Part shown: piece after piece, positions 27,543 to 37,177 of the stretch
How positions within the stretch are numbered: position 1 is the stretch's first letter
Layout of the letters: the number at the start of each line of letters is the position of its first letter
DNA from: Bacillus tequilensis KCTC 13622
GTDB taxonomy: Bacteria > Bacillota > Bacilli > Bacillales > Bacillaceae
Reading direction: 5' to 3'
Assembly: GCF_000507145.1 (NCBI RefSeq)
Contig: NZ_AYTO01000041.1
Span: 434,001 to 498,000 of the forward strand
DNA length: 64,000 nucleotides
Program-made: the position numbers and the translations under genes
The notes under the pieces: generated by a model
The model's database searches: none
What the model saw: the letters and a program-made list of their open reading frames with translations, nothing else
What the model was told of the DNA's origin: nothing

Positions 27543-29945
27543 TTGGAAATACACGTTACATATCATACGACGCTCATATGTTTATCTATTCTTATTGCCT
27601 GCGCCGCATCGTACATTTCCCTTGAACTGTCATGGAAAGTCACGATTAATACTGGTTTAAAAAGCAAGATTTGGCTGATAGGCGGCTCACTCATTATGGG
27701 ATTCGGTATTTGGTCCATGCATTTTGTGGGAATGATGGCCGCGGATATGGAAATGCCGATGCAATATGAATTCATGCCTTTAATTGCATCCATCGGAGCA
27801 GCTGTTTCTGGATCTTTTGTATCTTTATATTTAGTCAGCCGGCACATTCTTACATATTACAGACTGCTTATCGGATCAGTTGTGCTTGGCGCATCCATAG
27901 CATCTATGCACTATCTCGGAATGTCTGCCATTTCCCGGGTAATGATTATATATGAACCGTTTCTATTTACGGTATCCATTATCATTGCGATCGTGGCATC
28001 TTTCGTCTCGTTAAAAATATTCTTTGACTTGGCTTTGAAAAAACATTCCGATCATCTTATGCTCTATAAAGTCATCAGTTCGATTATAATGGGTGCAGGA
28101 ATTTCAGGCATGCACTACACAGGGATGTTGGCAGCATCTTTCCACGAGGACATGGCGCCATCAGAAAGTCATATGGAGGTCCATACGTTTCATTGGTCTA
28201 TTTTTGTCACTTTAATCATTTTCTGTATACAAACGCTATTATTATTCAGTTCCCATGCTGATCGGAAGTTTATTAAACAGAGCGAACACATAAAGGATAA
28301 CGAACAGAGGTTTCAATCTTTAATCGTCCACAATATAGATGCAATCTTCATTCTGTCATTAGAAGGAGAGATTATTTCATCCAACCATGCCGGCGAGGAT
28401 ATGATCACAAAATTCGGCTTTAGCATGCAGGATTGGAGAAACTATACATCTCATAAGATTCAGCGTCTATTTGAGCAAGTCAAAAAAGAGAAGCAAGCCA
28501 TTAACAGCGATAACGATCTTATCACTGAAAAAGGCCAGTTTCACTTAAATATGACGCTTATCCCTGTTGAGGTCAATCAAAAGCTGGACAGCATTTATGT
28601 TATTTGCAAAGACATGACGAAGCAGTACAGAGCAGAAAAAGAAATCCATAGAATGGCTCATTACGACTCACTGACAGATTTACCTAACAGAAGGCACGCC
28701 ATTTCTCACTTAACAGAGGTGATGAAATGCGAGCATGCCTTACATTATCACACTGTTGTATTCTTTCTGGATCTAAACCGATTTAAAGTGATTAACGATG
28801 CATTAGGACATAATGTCGGCGATCAGCTGCTTCAGCTGGCGGCGAAACGCCTGTTATCTGTTGTCCCTGATAATGGATTTATCGCCCGTCTTGGCGGTGA
28901 TGAATTTATTATTATATTAACGGACTCCAACAGCGGAACAGGCGAAGCCGATGCATTAGCAAGAAAAATTATCCAAAAATTCAAAAATCCTTTCAAAGTA
29001 CAGGATCATACACTTGTCACATCTGTCAGCATCGGGATTGCGATTTCCCCGAAAGATGGGACGGATGGTCTTGAATTGATGAAAAAAGCGGATATGGCGA
29101 TGTATGCCGCTAAAGAACGAAACAAAAGCAAATACAGATACTATTCCTTTTCAATCGGCAACAAAGAAACCGTCAAGCTTAACCAAGAAATGGCACTTAG
29201 AGAAGCAATCGAAAACGATCGATTTGTTCTGCATTATCAGCCCCAATTCAGCACCAAAAGCCAAAAAATGACAGGTGTTGAAGCGCTGATACGCCTTGTC
29301 ACACCCGACGGACAGCTGTGTCCGCCCGGAGAATTCATCAGTGTTGCTGAAGAAACAGGTCTCATTATTGATATCGGAAAGTGGATTATAGATGAAGCAT
29401 GCAAGCAGGCAAGAGCTTGGTATGACAAAGGGTATAACCTTTCTGTCGCCATTAATATTTCCGCCAGACAGTTTCAATCCAAAGATCTGATCCCCCTGAT
29501 CAAGGATGCGCTTGAAAAGTACCAGCTTCCTCCGCAGCTTCTTGAAGCAGAAGTGACAGAAAGCATGACAATGGACAATCTTGATCACTCCAAGAGGGTT
29601 TTGTCATCCTTAACGGAATTAGGAATCAGAATCAGTATTGATGATTTTGGAACAGGGCACAGCTCTCTTAGCTATTTGAAGGACTTTCCGATTCACAGAC
29701 TAAAAATCGACAAATCATTTATCGACGATATTCAGACCCATCCGAAAGCAGAGCAAATTACCGGGGCGATAATTGCTATGGGCCATCAGCTGTCTTTGCA
29801 GGTGATTGCAGAAGGTGTGGAAAATTCAGCTCAAAGACAGCTGCTTTACGAAAAAGGCTGTGATTATTTACAGGGCTTCTTTTTCAGCAAACCGATACCG
29901 CCGGAACAACTCGAACAATCCTTTCTGAAACAGCCGCCGCATTAA
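27543..29945 (+). CDS. dgcW: DgcW (YkoW), MHYT-PAS-GGDEF-EAL c-di-GMP enzyme
   Basis: This 800-residue protein can in principle both make and break c-di-GMP. The N-terminal MHYT sensor has seven membrane helices (about 10-235) with repeated motifs (GIWSMHFVGM, ASMHYLGM, GMHYTGML). A PAS-like region lies at about 255-360. The GGDEF domain has an intact signature at 451-455 (RLGGDEF), and the EAL domain has VEALIRL at 579-585 plus DDFGTGHSSL. Both catalytic motifs look intact. The start is TTG at 27543 after GGGGGG. Confidence 0.94.
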   Translation: MEIHVTYHTTLICLSILIACAASYISLELSWKVTINTGLKSKIWLIGGSLIMGFGIWSMHFVGMMAADMEMPMQYEFMPLIASIGAAVSGSFVSLYLVSRHILTYYRLLIGSVVLGASIASMHYLGMSAISRVMIIYEPFLFTVSIIIAIVASFVSLKIFFDLALKKHSDHLMLYKVISSIIMGAGISGMHYTGMLAASFHEDMAPSESHMEVHTFHWSIFVTLIIFCIQTLLLFSSHADRKFIKQSEHIKDNEQRFQSLIVHNIDAIFILSLEGEIISSNHAGEDMITKFGFSMQDWRNYTSHKIQRLFEQVKKEKQAINSDNDLITEKGQFHLNMTLIPVEVNQKLDSIYVICKDMTKQYRAEKEIHRMAHYDSLTDLPNRRHAISHLTEVMKCEHALHYHTVVFFLDLNRFKVINDALGHNVGDQLLQLAAKRLLSVVPDNGFIARLGGDEFIIILTDSNSGTGEADALARKIIQKFKNPFKVQDHTLVTSVSIGIAISPKDGTDGLELMKKADMAMYAAKERNKSKYRYYSFSIGNKETVKLNQEMALREAIENDRFVLHYQPQFSTKSQKMTGVEALIRLVTPDGQLCPPGEFISVAEETGLIIDIGKWIIDEACKQARAWYDKGYNLSVAINISARQFQSKDLIPLIKDALEKYQLPPQLLEAEVTESMTMDNLDHSKRVLSSLTELGIRISIDDFGTGHSSLSYLKDFPIHRLKIDKSFIDDIQTHPKAEQITGAIIAMGHQLSLQVIAEGVENSAQRQLLYEKGCDYLQGFFFSKPIPPEQLEQSFLKQPPH

Positions 29946-29961
29946 CAGCACGGCTGTTTTT
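29931..29961 (+). terminator. dgcW terminator
   Basis: CAGCCG / CGGCTG hairpin overlapping the dgcW stop codon, followed by six T. Confidence 0.65.
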
Positions 29962-29964
29962 TCA

Positions 29965-29994
29965 CCCATAAGTTACTACACATGAATTATACTC
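29965..29994 (+). promoter_or_regulatory. Candidate SigG promoter of ku-ligD
   Basis: CCCATA (29965-29970), 17 bases and TATACTC (29988-29994; consensus CATACTA). Forespore expression of this pair is known in B. subtilis. The element falls inside the longer in-frame extension of ku and so supports the start at 30033. Confidence 0.4.
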
Positions 29995-30032
29995 CTTCTC
30001 TCCACACTAAAGAAAAAAAGGGGTTTATCAAT

Positions 30033-30917
30033 ATGCATACAATGTGGAAGGGATCGATCAGTTTCGGATTAGTTAATATCCCCATCAAGCTATATGCGGC
30101 CACGGAAGATAAAGACATTAAGCTGCGCAGCCTTCATAAAGAGGATCACGCGCCGATCAAATACGAAAAAATTTGCACGAATTGCGAACAAACACTCAGT
30201 CCTGATGAAATTGTGAAGGGATATGAATATGTAAAAGGAAAATATGTGGTGCTGACGGACGAAGATTTAAAAAGTTTAAAGCAGGAGCATGAAGAGAAAG
30301 CGGTTGAAATTGTTGATTTTGTTCAGCTGCAGGAAATTGACCCGATTTATTTTAACCGCTCCTACTTTGTCGGACCGGGAGATAACGGCACGAAAGCTTA
30401 TACTTTGCTGCGTGAGGCACTGCGTTCAACCGGAAAGATCGGCATCGCCAATATGACGATCAGATCGAAGCAGCAGCTAGCCATTCTCCGCGTTTATGAA
30501 AATTGCATTGTGATGGAGTCCATCCATTATCCGGATGAAGTCAGAAGCGCTGCCCATGTCCCGGGTGTACCAGATCAAACAAATGTAAACGAAAAGGAAC
30601 TGCAAACCGCTATCACATTAATAGATGAGCTGACGACTGAGTTTGAGCCGGAAAAATATGAAGACACGTACCGTCACGCCCTGCTCCAAAGAGTCAACGA
30701 CAAGCTTGAAAATAAAGAAACAGCCGTCACTCCTGACAAAGCGCCTCCTCGTGAAGATGTCATCGACCTGGTCAGCGCCCTGCAAGCCAGTATCGACCGC
30801 ACCAGAAGGCCGAACCGGGAAACCCCGGCAGCAGCACCGGCACAAGCCGCTGAATCGAAAGGAGCCGGAGATAAAAAACGAAAAACGACAAGACAAAAAG
30901 CCTCCGGCACGTCATAG
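30033..30917 (+). CDS. ku: Ku, spore non-homologous end-joining DNA-end binding protein
   Basis: Bacterial Ku binds broken DNA ends and recruits LigD, repairing breaks in germinating spores. The protein has the Ku beta-barrel core (MWKGSISFGLVNIPIKLYAATEDKDI at the start; a CTNC pair near 46-49) and a basic, alanine-rich C-terminal tail (RRPNRETPAAAPAQAAESKGAGDKKRKTTRQKASG). I start at the ATG at 30033 (MHTMWKG), which has AAAGGGG nearby. The upstream ATG at 29982 has no binding site. ligD follows after 3 bases. Confidence 0.93.
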   Translation: MHTMWKGSISFGLVNIPIKLYAATEDKDIKLRSLHKEDHAPIKYEKICTNCEQTLSPDEIVKGYEYVKGKYVVLTDEDLKSLKQEHEEKAVEIVDFVQLQEIDPIYFNRSYFVGPGDNGTKAYTLLREALRSTGKIGIANMTIRSKQQLAILRVYENCIVMESIHYPDEVRSAAHVPGVPDQTNVNEKELQTAITLIDELTTEFEPEKYEDTYRHALLQRVNDKLENKETAVTPDKAPPREDVIDLVSALQASIDRTRRPNRETPAAAPAQAAESKGAGDKKRKTTRQKASGTS

Positions 30918-30920
30918 CCC

Positions 30921-32756
30921 ATGGCGTTTACCATGCAGCCCGTCCTTACTTCGTCACCGCCAATAGGAAATGAATGGCAGTATGAAGTAAAATATGACGG
31001 GTACCGCTGTATTCTCCGCATCCATTCAGCGGGTGTGACGTTAACCAGCAGAAATGGCTTGGAGCTTAACAGCACCTTCCCTGAAATCACGCAATTCGCC
31101 AAAACAGCCTTTCAGCACATGGAAAAAGATCTTCCGCTGACACTCGATGGCGAAATCGTATGTTTGGTGAACCCTTACCGCGGAGATTTTGAACACCTTC
31201 AAGTGCGCGGGCGTTTGAAAAGACCGGACAAGATTCAAGAATCGGCAAACGCGCGGCCGTGCTGCTTTCTGACCTTTGACCTGTTAGAGCGAAACGGAGC
31301 AGATATATCGTCTCTTTCGTATCTGGACCGAAAAAAAACGCTGTACGATCTCATATCCGCGGCAAATCTTCCTGCGTCTCCCGACCCTTACGCAAAGGAA
31401 ACCATTCAATATATCCCCAGTCGTGATCATTTTGATTCGCTATGGAAGATGATCATGAAATATGACGGAGAAGGGATTGTAGCAAAGAAAACAACCAGCA
31501 AATGGCTCGAAAAGAAACGGTCGCCCGATTGGCTCAAATATAAAAATTTTAAACAGGCTTATGTTTGTATAACAGGGTTCAACCCCAACAATGGATTTCT
31601 GACGGTGTCTGTGTTGAAAAACGGTGTCATGACACCGATTGCCTCTGTCTCGCACGGAATGCGCGATGAGGAAAAAATCGCGATACGCAATATTATGGAA
31701 CAGCACGGACATCAAACACCTTCAGGCGAATTTACGCTTGAACCATCAATTTGTGCAATCGTTCAATATTTAACGATTCTCCAAGGCACATTAAGAGAGG
31801 TGTCGTTTGTCGGTTTCGAGTTCCAAATGAACTGGACCGAATGCACGTATGCACAAGTCATACGCCACTCAAAACCGGTTCATCCAAAGCTGCAGTTCAC
31901 TAGCCTGGATAAAATCATATTTGAAAAGAACAAAAAAACAAAAGAAGATTTTATTCAGTATATGATTGAAGCCAGTGACTATTTGTTCCCCTTTCTGAAC
32001 AACCGTGCTGTCACCGTCATCCGCTATCCTCATGGGTCAAGGAGCGAATCGTTTTTTCAAAAAAATAAGCCGGACTACGCGCCGGATTTTGTTCAATCTT
32101 TCTATGACGGAAGCCATGAACATATCGTCTGCGAGGATATGTCTACACTATTGTGGCTTGCCAACCAGCTTGCTTTGGAGTTCCATGTTCCCTTTCAAAC
32201 CATTAAAAGCAGCCGTCCGGCTGAAATTGTCATTGATTTGGACCCGCCTTCACGTGATGACTTTCTCATGGCCGTGCAGGCTGCGAATGAACTGAAGCGG
32301 CTGTTTGACTCCTTTGGCATTGCATCGTATCCGAAGCTTTCCGGCAACAAGGGAATCCAGCTGTACATTCCCTTGTCCCCCGAGGCCTTTACGTATGGAG
32401 AAACACGCCAGTTTACACAGCTGATCGCTGAGTACTGCACTCATGCATTTCCCGAGTTATTTACAACGGAACGCTTGATCAAAAACAGGCACGGTAAATT
32501 GTATCTTGATTATTTGCAGCATGCTGAAGGAAAAACAATTATCTGTCCCTATTCGACAAGAGGAAACGAGCTTGGCACTGTCGCTGCACCGCTCTATTGG
32601 CACGAGGTACAAACATCCTTAACACCCGCCATGTTTACAATCGATACCGTCATCGATCGGATTAAAAAGCAAGGCTGTCCATTTTTTGATTTTTACCGCA
32701 ACCCGCAAGACGAGCCTCTTAGCGCCATCTTGCATCAGTTGAAGAAAAAGAGCTGA
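30921..32756 (+). CDS. ligD: LigD, ATP-dependent ligase-polymerase of spore NHEJ
   Basis: LigD seals double-strand breaks held by Ku. The 611-residue protein has the order ligase then polymerase. The adenylation lysine is Lys24 in KYDGYR, ligase motifs continue with LDGEIV, YDGEGIVAKK and WLKYK, and the primase-polymerase domain has the metal motif DLD at 439-441 (IDLDPPS) and SGNKGIQLYIP. No nuclease (3'-phosphoesterase) domain is present, as usual for Bacillus LigD. It forms an operon with ku. Confidence 0.95.
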   Translation: MAFTMQPVLTSSPPIGNEWQYEVKYDGYRCILRIHSAGVTLTSRNGLELNSTFPEITQFAKTAFQHMEKDLPLTLDGEIVCLVNPYRGDFEHLQVRGRLKRPDKIQESANARPCCFLTFDLLERNGADISSLSYLDRKKTLYDLISAANLPASPDPYAKETIQYIPSRDHFDSLWKMIMKYDGEGIVAKKTTSKWLEKKRSPDWLKYKNFKQAYVCITGFNPNNGFLTVSVLKNGVMTPIASVSHGMRDEEKIAIRNIMEQHGHQTPSGEFTLEPSICAIVQYLTILQGTLREVSFVGFEFQMNWTECTYAQVIRHSKPVHPKLQFTSLDKIIFEKNKKTKEDFIQYMIEASDYLFPFLNNRAVTVIRYPHGSRSESFFQKNKPDYAPDFVQSFYDGSHEHIVCEDMSTLLWLANQLALEFHVPFQTIKSSRPAEIVIDLDPPSRDDFLMAVQAANELKRLFDSFGIASYPKLSGNKGIQLYIPLSPEAFTYGETRQFTQLIAEYCTHAFPELFTTERLIKNRHGKLYLDYLQHAEGKTIICPYSTRGNELGTVAAPLYWHEVQTSLTPAMFTIDTVIDRIKKQGCPFFDFYRNPQDEPLSAILHQLKKKS

Positions 32757-32776
32757 CTAATGACGTCAGCTCTTTT
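32750..32776. terminator. Bidirectional ligD / ykoT terminator
   Basis: GAGCTGAC / GTCAGCTC hairpin followed by TTTT, between convergent genes. Confidence 0.65.
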
Positions 32777-32780
32777 CCGT

Positions 32781-33794
32781 TTAACTGTACTTTTTTTCTA
32801 ACCGTTCTTTTTCCTGGCGCTGGAGCGGGCTTAGCGGCTCATTATACAAATCGATATCAATCGCATATTTAGGGCGCCTTTTCACTTCGGAAAAAATCGT
32901 CCCGATATATTCTCCAATGATCCCGATTCCCATTAATTGCAGCCCGCCCAAAAACCAAATGGAAATGATAAGCGACGCCCAGCCTGCATTTGTATGGCCG
33001 AGCAGCTTTTGAATAAACGCGCCGATCCCCGCCACAGCGCTGAGGAAAAATAAAACAAAACCTAGAAGCGTAAAGAAACGAATCGGCGCGACACTGAATG
33101 ATGTAATCCCGTTAAAAGCAAATGACAGCATTTTTTTCAGCGGATATTTCGTTTTGCCGGCAAAGCGTTCCTTACGGTCATACAAGACTTCGGCTGATCT
33201 AAAGCCGATCATGGGAACGATTCCTCTTAAAAACAGATTCGCTTCCGGATAGCGCGCGAGCTCTTCAAGAGATCTTTTATTCATTAAACGAAAATCAGCA
33301 TGGTTATAAATTAATGTAATCCCAAGCTTATTCATGAGCCGATAAAACCCTAAAGCGGTCGTGCGTTTAAAAAAGGTGTCGGTTTTTCTGCTGCGTCGCA
33401 CCCCGTAAACAATCTCGCAGCCTTCATGATATTTTAAAATAAAATCCCGGATCACAGAAATGTCATCCTGAAGATCGGCATCTATGGAAATGACGCAGTC
33501 TGATCTGTTTTTCGCTTTATGCAGTCCGGCTAAAAGCGCTTTTTGGTGGCCGACATTACAGGCTAATTTTAAGCCGGTTACCTTCTTGTTTCTTATGCTT
33601 TCCATGGCAATCAAAGCCCAGGTGCGGTCTTTGCTGCCATCATCGACAAACAGGATTTTACTGTCTTCAGCGATTAATGTTTCTGCAATTAAGCCGTCTA
33701 CAACCTCTGTCAGCTGACGGCTGGTCTCTTGAAACACTTCCTCCTCATTGAAACACGGAACGACGATGGTTAATACGGGCTGCGACTGTTTCAA
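32781..33794 (-). CDS. ykoT: YkoT, GT2 membrane glycosyltransferase (GtrB/DPM1-like)
   Basis: This 337-residue family-2 glycosyltransferase has VPCFNEEEVF at the N-terminus, a metal-binding SIDADLQDD (about 102-110), and two C-terminal membrane helices (about 225-250, 265-290), the layout of enzymes that charge a polyprenyl phosphate with a sugar. The start is TTG at 33794 with AGGAGG 7 bases upstream. Its partner ykoS lies 12 bases upstream on the same strand and looks like an integral-membrane enzyme that could use the lipid-linked sugar. Confidence 0.9.
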   Translation of the reverse strand: MKQSQPVLTIVVPCFNEEEVFQETSRQLTEVVDGLIAETLIAEDSKILFVDDGSKDRTWALIAMESIRNKKVTGLKLACNVGHQKALLAGLHKAKNRSDCVISIDADLQDDISVIRDFILKYHEGCEIVYGVRRSRKTDTFFKRTTALGFYRLMNKLGITLIYNHADFRLMNKRSLEELARYPEANLFLRGIVPMIGFRSAEVLYDRKERFAGKTKYPLKKMLSFAFNGITSFSVAPIRFFTLLGFVLFFLSAVAGIGAFIQKLLGHTNAGWASLIISIWFLGGLQLMGIGIIGEYIGTIFSEVKRRPKYAIDIDLYNEPLSPLQRQEKERLEKKYS

Positions 33795-33806
33795 TCAATA
33801 TCCTCC

Positions 33807-35501
33807 TTATCTTGTTTCATATAAATAAATGCGCCAGGCGGAATCTTTATGGTCAAATGTCTTCACGAGTGCGAGATCGTTTTGATCAGCATTCTTAATC
33901 GGAACTGATGAGAAAATATAGCGTCCGCCCATTTTTTTAAATACATCTGTATTTAATTGAAGGTTGTTAATCGTTTTCTTCGAGTTCTTTTTGAAATTAT
34001 ATCGTTTACCGAGTTCATCGACGAAAAGGTAGCAGCGGCTGCCCCATTCATCAAAGTATTGTTTCAGACTGGCATTTTTTTCTAGCTCTTTTTCGATGAT
34101 TTTCCTAAATTCATATTTATATGAGAGCGGGTACAGATTATTATACGTGTCTAACGTGTAAAATCCGTTATATTGGGCAATTGACGGATGCAGTCCGATG
34201 CTTGCCACCCTGTACGAATCTTGCGGACGTCCGATGAATTTCTTAATCTCGTTGAATTGCTCGGATGCATAAAACTCCCTGAATGTCGGCGCGTTGTAAT
34301 GAACGCCGTACGTATATTCTTCATTAAAAGGCGCCAGCACCATCAGTTGTGCAGCGACTGCAGCATATACGAGCCATTTCCACCCTCTCCCCATCCGCCA
34401 AATGAGATATAAAGCAAGCGCAAAGCTCACGTATATGACTAGCGGCCGCAGAAAATGAAAACGGGCAAAATTAAATTCAGCTAAAAAAGCAAATTTCTGC
34501 TTGGGCACCGCCCATATTTTGTTGAACCAAAACGCATACCATAATGACAGCCCATAATTAAGCACACATAAAAACAGATAAACACTTTCCGGCTTTGTCC
34601 GTTTTCGCTTGAAAAGCACAGCCGCAAATACGAGAAGCAGGATCGGCAAAATGACTGCGGTATGAGCGGTCATCACATGATTATGGCCATAGACAAAGTT
34701 TTTTACGGATAGACGAAGAGAATGCCAAACGTCATGCCGAGATGAAACAAATTCGATCCGATGCATCGGTGCGTGCTCAAACAGCATCGAATAGACAAGC
34801 CGATATTCAACGAAAAGATAAATGCTCGTCATAAATGCAATACTGCCTAAAAAGATCAGGTTCCATCTCTTTTTTGTAATGGCATCATACAGCCAAAGGC
34901 ACGCCATTCCCGCCAAGAAAAAGAAGAAGCCTAAGACAAAGCTTGAATATAAAGGAAGCAAACCGAGCGTCAGCCACTCTCTCCATGAGATATCCCCTTT
35001 ACGGATATTCAGAAAAGCCCATAATGCCAAAGGGTATCCAAGCGTACTAAGCATCCCCGAAGGCCAAAAAGGTGTTAAGGCAAATGCCAGTGATACGCCA
35101 ATGCGGATAAAAGCCGCTTTCGGCTCCGGAATCACATGTGTCTTTAGCAGCATGTACATTCCAAAAAAAGCGACAACTCTTGTAATTGTCTGGCTTAATG
35201 CATAGGCGGTCATGGAAGAAAACAAAGCGTGGAGCCAAACAATTCCGCTCCACTCGGTGCCAAAGGCATCCCGCGGCAGTCCGTTAATGATTTGCGGAAT
35301 AGCCGCGTCAACCTTGCCGACGATTTCTCCGCTATCTGCCAAAACCTTGTACCAAGCGATATTGGAATCTAAATTATCGTGGACGCGAATATGCGCATCT
35401 TCCTTTAAAATAAAAAGCGGGGAAACATACAGCAAAAGAAGAAATAATGCGATCCATAGATAAAATGTTTCTTTTTTATATTGTCTCATCAATCGTAACA
35501 T
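33807..35501 (-). CDS. ykoS: YkoS, polytopic membrane protein, possible GT-C type enzyme
   Basis: This 564-residue protein has an N-terminal membrane helix (about 13-32), an acidic loop HIRVHDNLDSN, many further helices up to about residue 400, and a soluble C-terminal part. The layout resembles GT-C glycosyltransferases, with an acidic residue in the first outer loop. Paired with the GT2 ykoT it suggests a two-gene surface glycosylation module, by inference only. The ATG at 35501 has a weak binding site (GGATG). Confidence 0.85.
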   Translation of the reverse strand: MLRLMRQYKKETFYLWIALFLLLLYVSPLFILKEDAHIRVHDNLDSNIAWYKVLADSGEIVGKVDAAIPQIINGLPRDAFGTEWSGIVWLHALFSSMTAYALSQTITRVVAFFGMYMLLKTHVIPEPKAAFIRIGVSLAFALTPFWPSGMLSTLGYPLALWAFLNIRKGDISWREWLTLGLLPLYSSFVLGFFFFLAGMACLWLYDAITKKRWNLIFLGSIAFMTSIYLFVEYRLVYSMLFEHAPMHRIEFVSSRHDVWHSLRLSVKNFVYGHNHVMTAHTAVILPILLLVFAAVLFKRKRTKPESVYLFLCVLNYGLSLWYAFWFNKIWAVPKQKFAFLAEFNFARFHFLRPLVIYVSFALALYLIWRMGRGWKWLVYAAVAAQLMVLAPFNEEYTYGVHYNAPTFREFYASEQFNEIKKFIGRPQDSYRVASIGLHPSIAQYNGFYTLDTYNNLYPLSYKYEFRKIIEKELEKNASLKQYFDEWGSRCYLFVDELGKRYNFKKNSKKTINNLQLNTDVFKKMGGRYIFSSVPIKNADQNDLALVKTFDHKDSAWRIYLYETR

Positions 35502-35696
35502 CGCTTACACATCCATCTGTTATTCTGACACCATATCCGGCATGTTCTGCCTCATGTGTCAAATTTTATTATCCCTTTTCCTTTCCAAATCATTCATCAA
35601 AAACAATCCGTTTTTCAACCTGTCTCTTACCCATTAATTCCCGCTATCCATAAGGCTCGATCACTTACTATACTGATAGGAGGGAGGGGATATATT

Positions 35697-36509
35697 TTGT
35701 TTACAATCTTACTTTCATTGGCCATACTCGTATGTGTGCCATTTATATATAAAGCGAACCGCAATACAAAAGATGTAAAGGTCAACACCATCTCAATTGA
35801 TCAAAAAGACGGTCTTCCAGCCAGAAAAAAATTAAATATCCTTCATTTATCAGATCTCCACTTAGAAAACATTTCTGTTTCACCTGAAGAGCTGTATCGT
35901 TTAACAAAAAATCAGCCTGTGGACATCATCGCGCTTACCGGGGATTTTCTGGATCGAAAACGTAATATCCCGAAGCTGGCGGGTTACTTAAACGCATTGC
36001 AGCAACTAAAGCCTGCATATGGAATGTATGCGGTGTTTGGCAACCACGATTATGTATTGAAAGAAATGGACTTTCAGAGATTAAAACATGTTCTAGAGGA
36101 AAACGGCTGTATTGCGCTGCAAAATGAACATGTTCGAATTGAGACGGCTGCAGGGCCTGTCAATATTATCGGCATTGATGATTACAGCACGAACCGTAGT
36201 AATATTACCGACTCTTACAAACATCTAGAAAACGGCTACGATCTTGTATTAACACATGACCCAAACATTATTCTGGATATGAAGGATGTTCATTATGATT
36301 ACCTGCTTTCAGGCCATTTTCACGGCGGACAAATTCACTGGCCTAAACCGTATCATTTGGTGAAAATGGGCAAGCTCGTGCGCATGAACATGATTAAAGG
36401 CCTTCACTATCATTACGATAAACCGTTTTATATCAGTGAGGGCTTGGGACAAACCGGAGTAAATATCCGTGTCGGAAGCCGGCCTGAAGTGACATTTCAT
36501 CAAATTTAA
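35697..36509 (+). CDS. ykoQ: YkoQ, membrane-anchored metallophosphoesterase
   Basis: The 270-residue protein has an N-terminal membrane anchor (about 2-18) and a calcineurin-like phosphoesterase domain. All metal-binding motifs are visible in order: LSDLHLEN, TGDFLDRKR, GNHDYV, THDPN and SGHFHGGQ. Similar proteins cleave UDP-diacylglucosamine or phosphodiesters near the membrane; the substrate here is unknown. The start is TTG at 35697, 7 bases after a very strong GGAGGGAGGGG. The frame is open upstream but without a start signal. Confidence 0.88.
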   Translation: MFTILLSLAILVCVPFIYKANRNTKDVKVNTISIDQKDGLPARKKLNILHLSDLHLENISVSPEELYRLTKNQPVDIIALTGDFLDRKRNIPKLAGYLNALQQLKPAYGMYAVFGNHDYVLKEMDFQRLKHVLEENGCIALQNEHVRIETAAGPVNIIGIDDYSTNRSNITDSYKHLENGYDLVLTHDPNIILDMKDVHYDYLLSGHFHGGQIHWPKPYHLVKMGKLVRMNMIKGLHYHYDKPFYISEGLGQTGVNIRVGSRPEVTFHQI

Positions 36510-36511
36510 TC

Positions 36512-36550
36512 TAAAAAAGACTGTGCTGGCCATGGCATCAGTCTTTTTTT
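36512..36550. terminator. Bidirectional ykoQ / ykoP terminator
   Basis: AAAGACTG / CAGTCTTT hairpin with extra pairing TGC/GCA inside, flanked by A and T runs. Confidence 0.75.
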
Positions 36551-37086
36551 TGATAGATTTTCTGAAGCTTTTCTTTTGATATAAACAAATAGGATGAATT
36601 CGGTAAATGGCGTAAGTTCACTGGCTTTGAAGTAAGATATAAAATCGGCACATGGGAAATTTTTTTAAAGCGTCGGTAAAAAGGATTGACCGGGGTGACC
36701 ACATCAAAGCCAAGTCTTTCCACTCCTTTGTCAAGCATTGTAATACCAATGATTCCTCTGATTTTTTCACTTTTTTTATGATTGTTGATGTACTCCAAGA
36801 GCATTGGCATCGATTGATATACTTTTTGGTATATAATAATCCCCTTTCTCACTGCGCTTTCAATGCTTTGAAGCTCACTGATCAGCTTGATGTTATGCAA
36901 ATGGATTTTAACGAGCACATCATTTTTTCTTATATGCGTTCCATCGCTCAGCACGACATGATGTCCTTTGTACTTCGTCAGCCTGACTCGAAAGACGCTG
37001 CGATCTTTGTCAAGCTGGGTCAATCTTGAAAAAAAGAAATAAATCGGGTCAACCGCTCTCCAAATGGAAAGGAAACAGGCTTTCAT
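36538..37086 (-). CDS. ykoP: YkoP, uncharacterised soluble protein
   Basis: This 182-residue protein matches YkoP of B. subtilis. No catalytic motif or membrane helix is obvious. It contains DGTHIRKNDVLVKIHLHNIKL, suggesting a small beta-barrel-like segment, and basic stretches at the C-terminus (KEKLQKIYQKKD). It is divergent from ykoN, a glycolipid-synthase-like gene, and the pair may work on a shared envelope substrate. The ATG at 37086 follows GGAAGGTGA. Confidence 0.82.
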   Translation of the reverse strand: MKACFLSIWRAVDPIYFFFSRLTQLDKDRSVFRVRLTKYKGHHVVLSDGTHIRKNDVLVKIHLHNIKLISELQSIESAVRKGIIIYQKVYQSMPMLLEYINNHKKSEKIRGIIGITMLDKGVERLGFDVVTPVNPFYRRFKKISHVPILYLTSKPVNLRHLPNSSYLFISKEKLQKIYQKKD

Positions 37087-37177
37087 CTCTTCACCTTCCT
37101 CATGATCAAAAACACCCTAATATTTTGCGATTGTTCTCCTCAAAATATAGTTGCCATATTTTTTAAGGAGGACTGGC

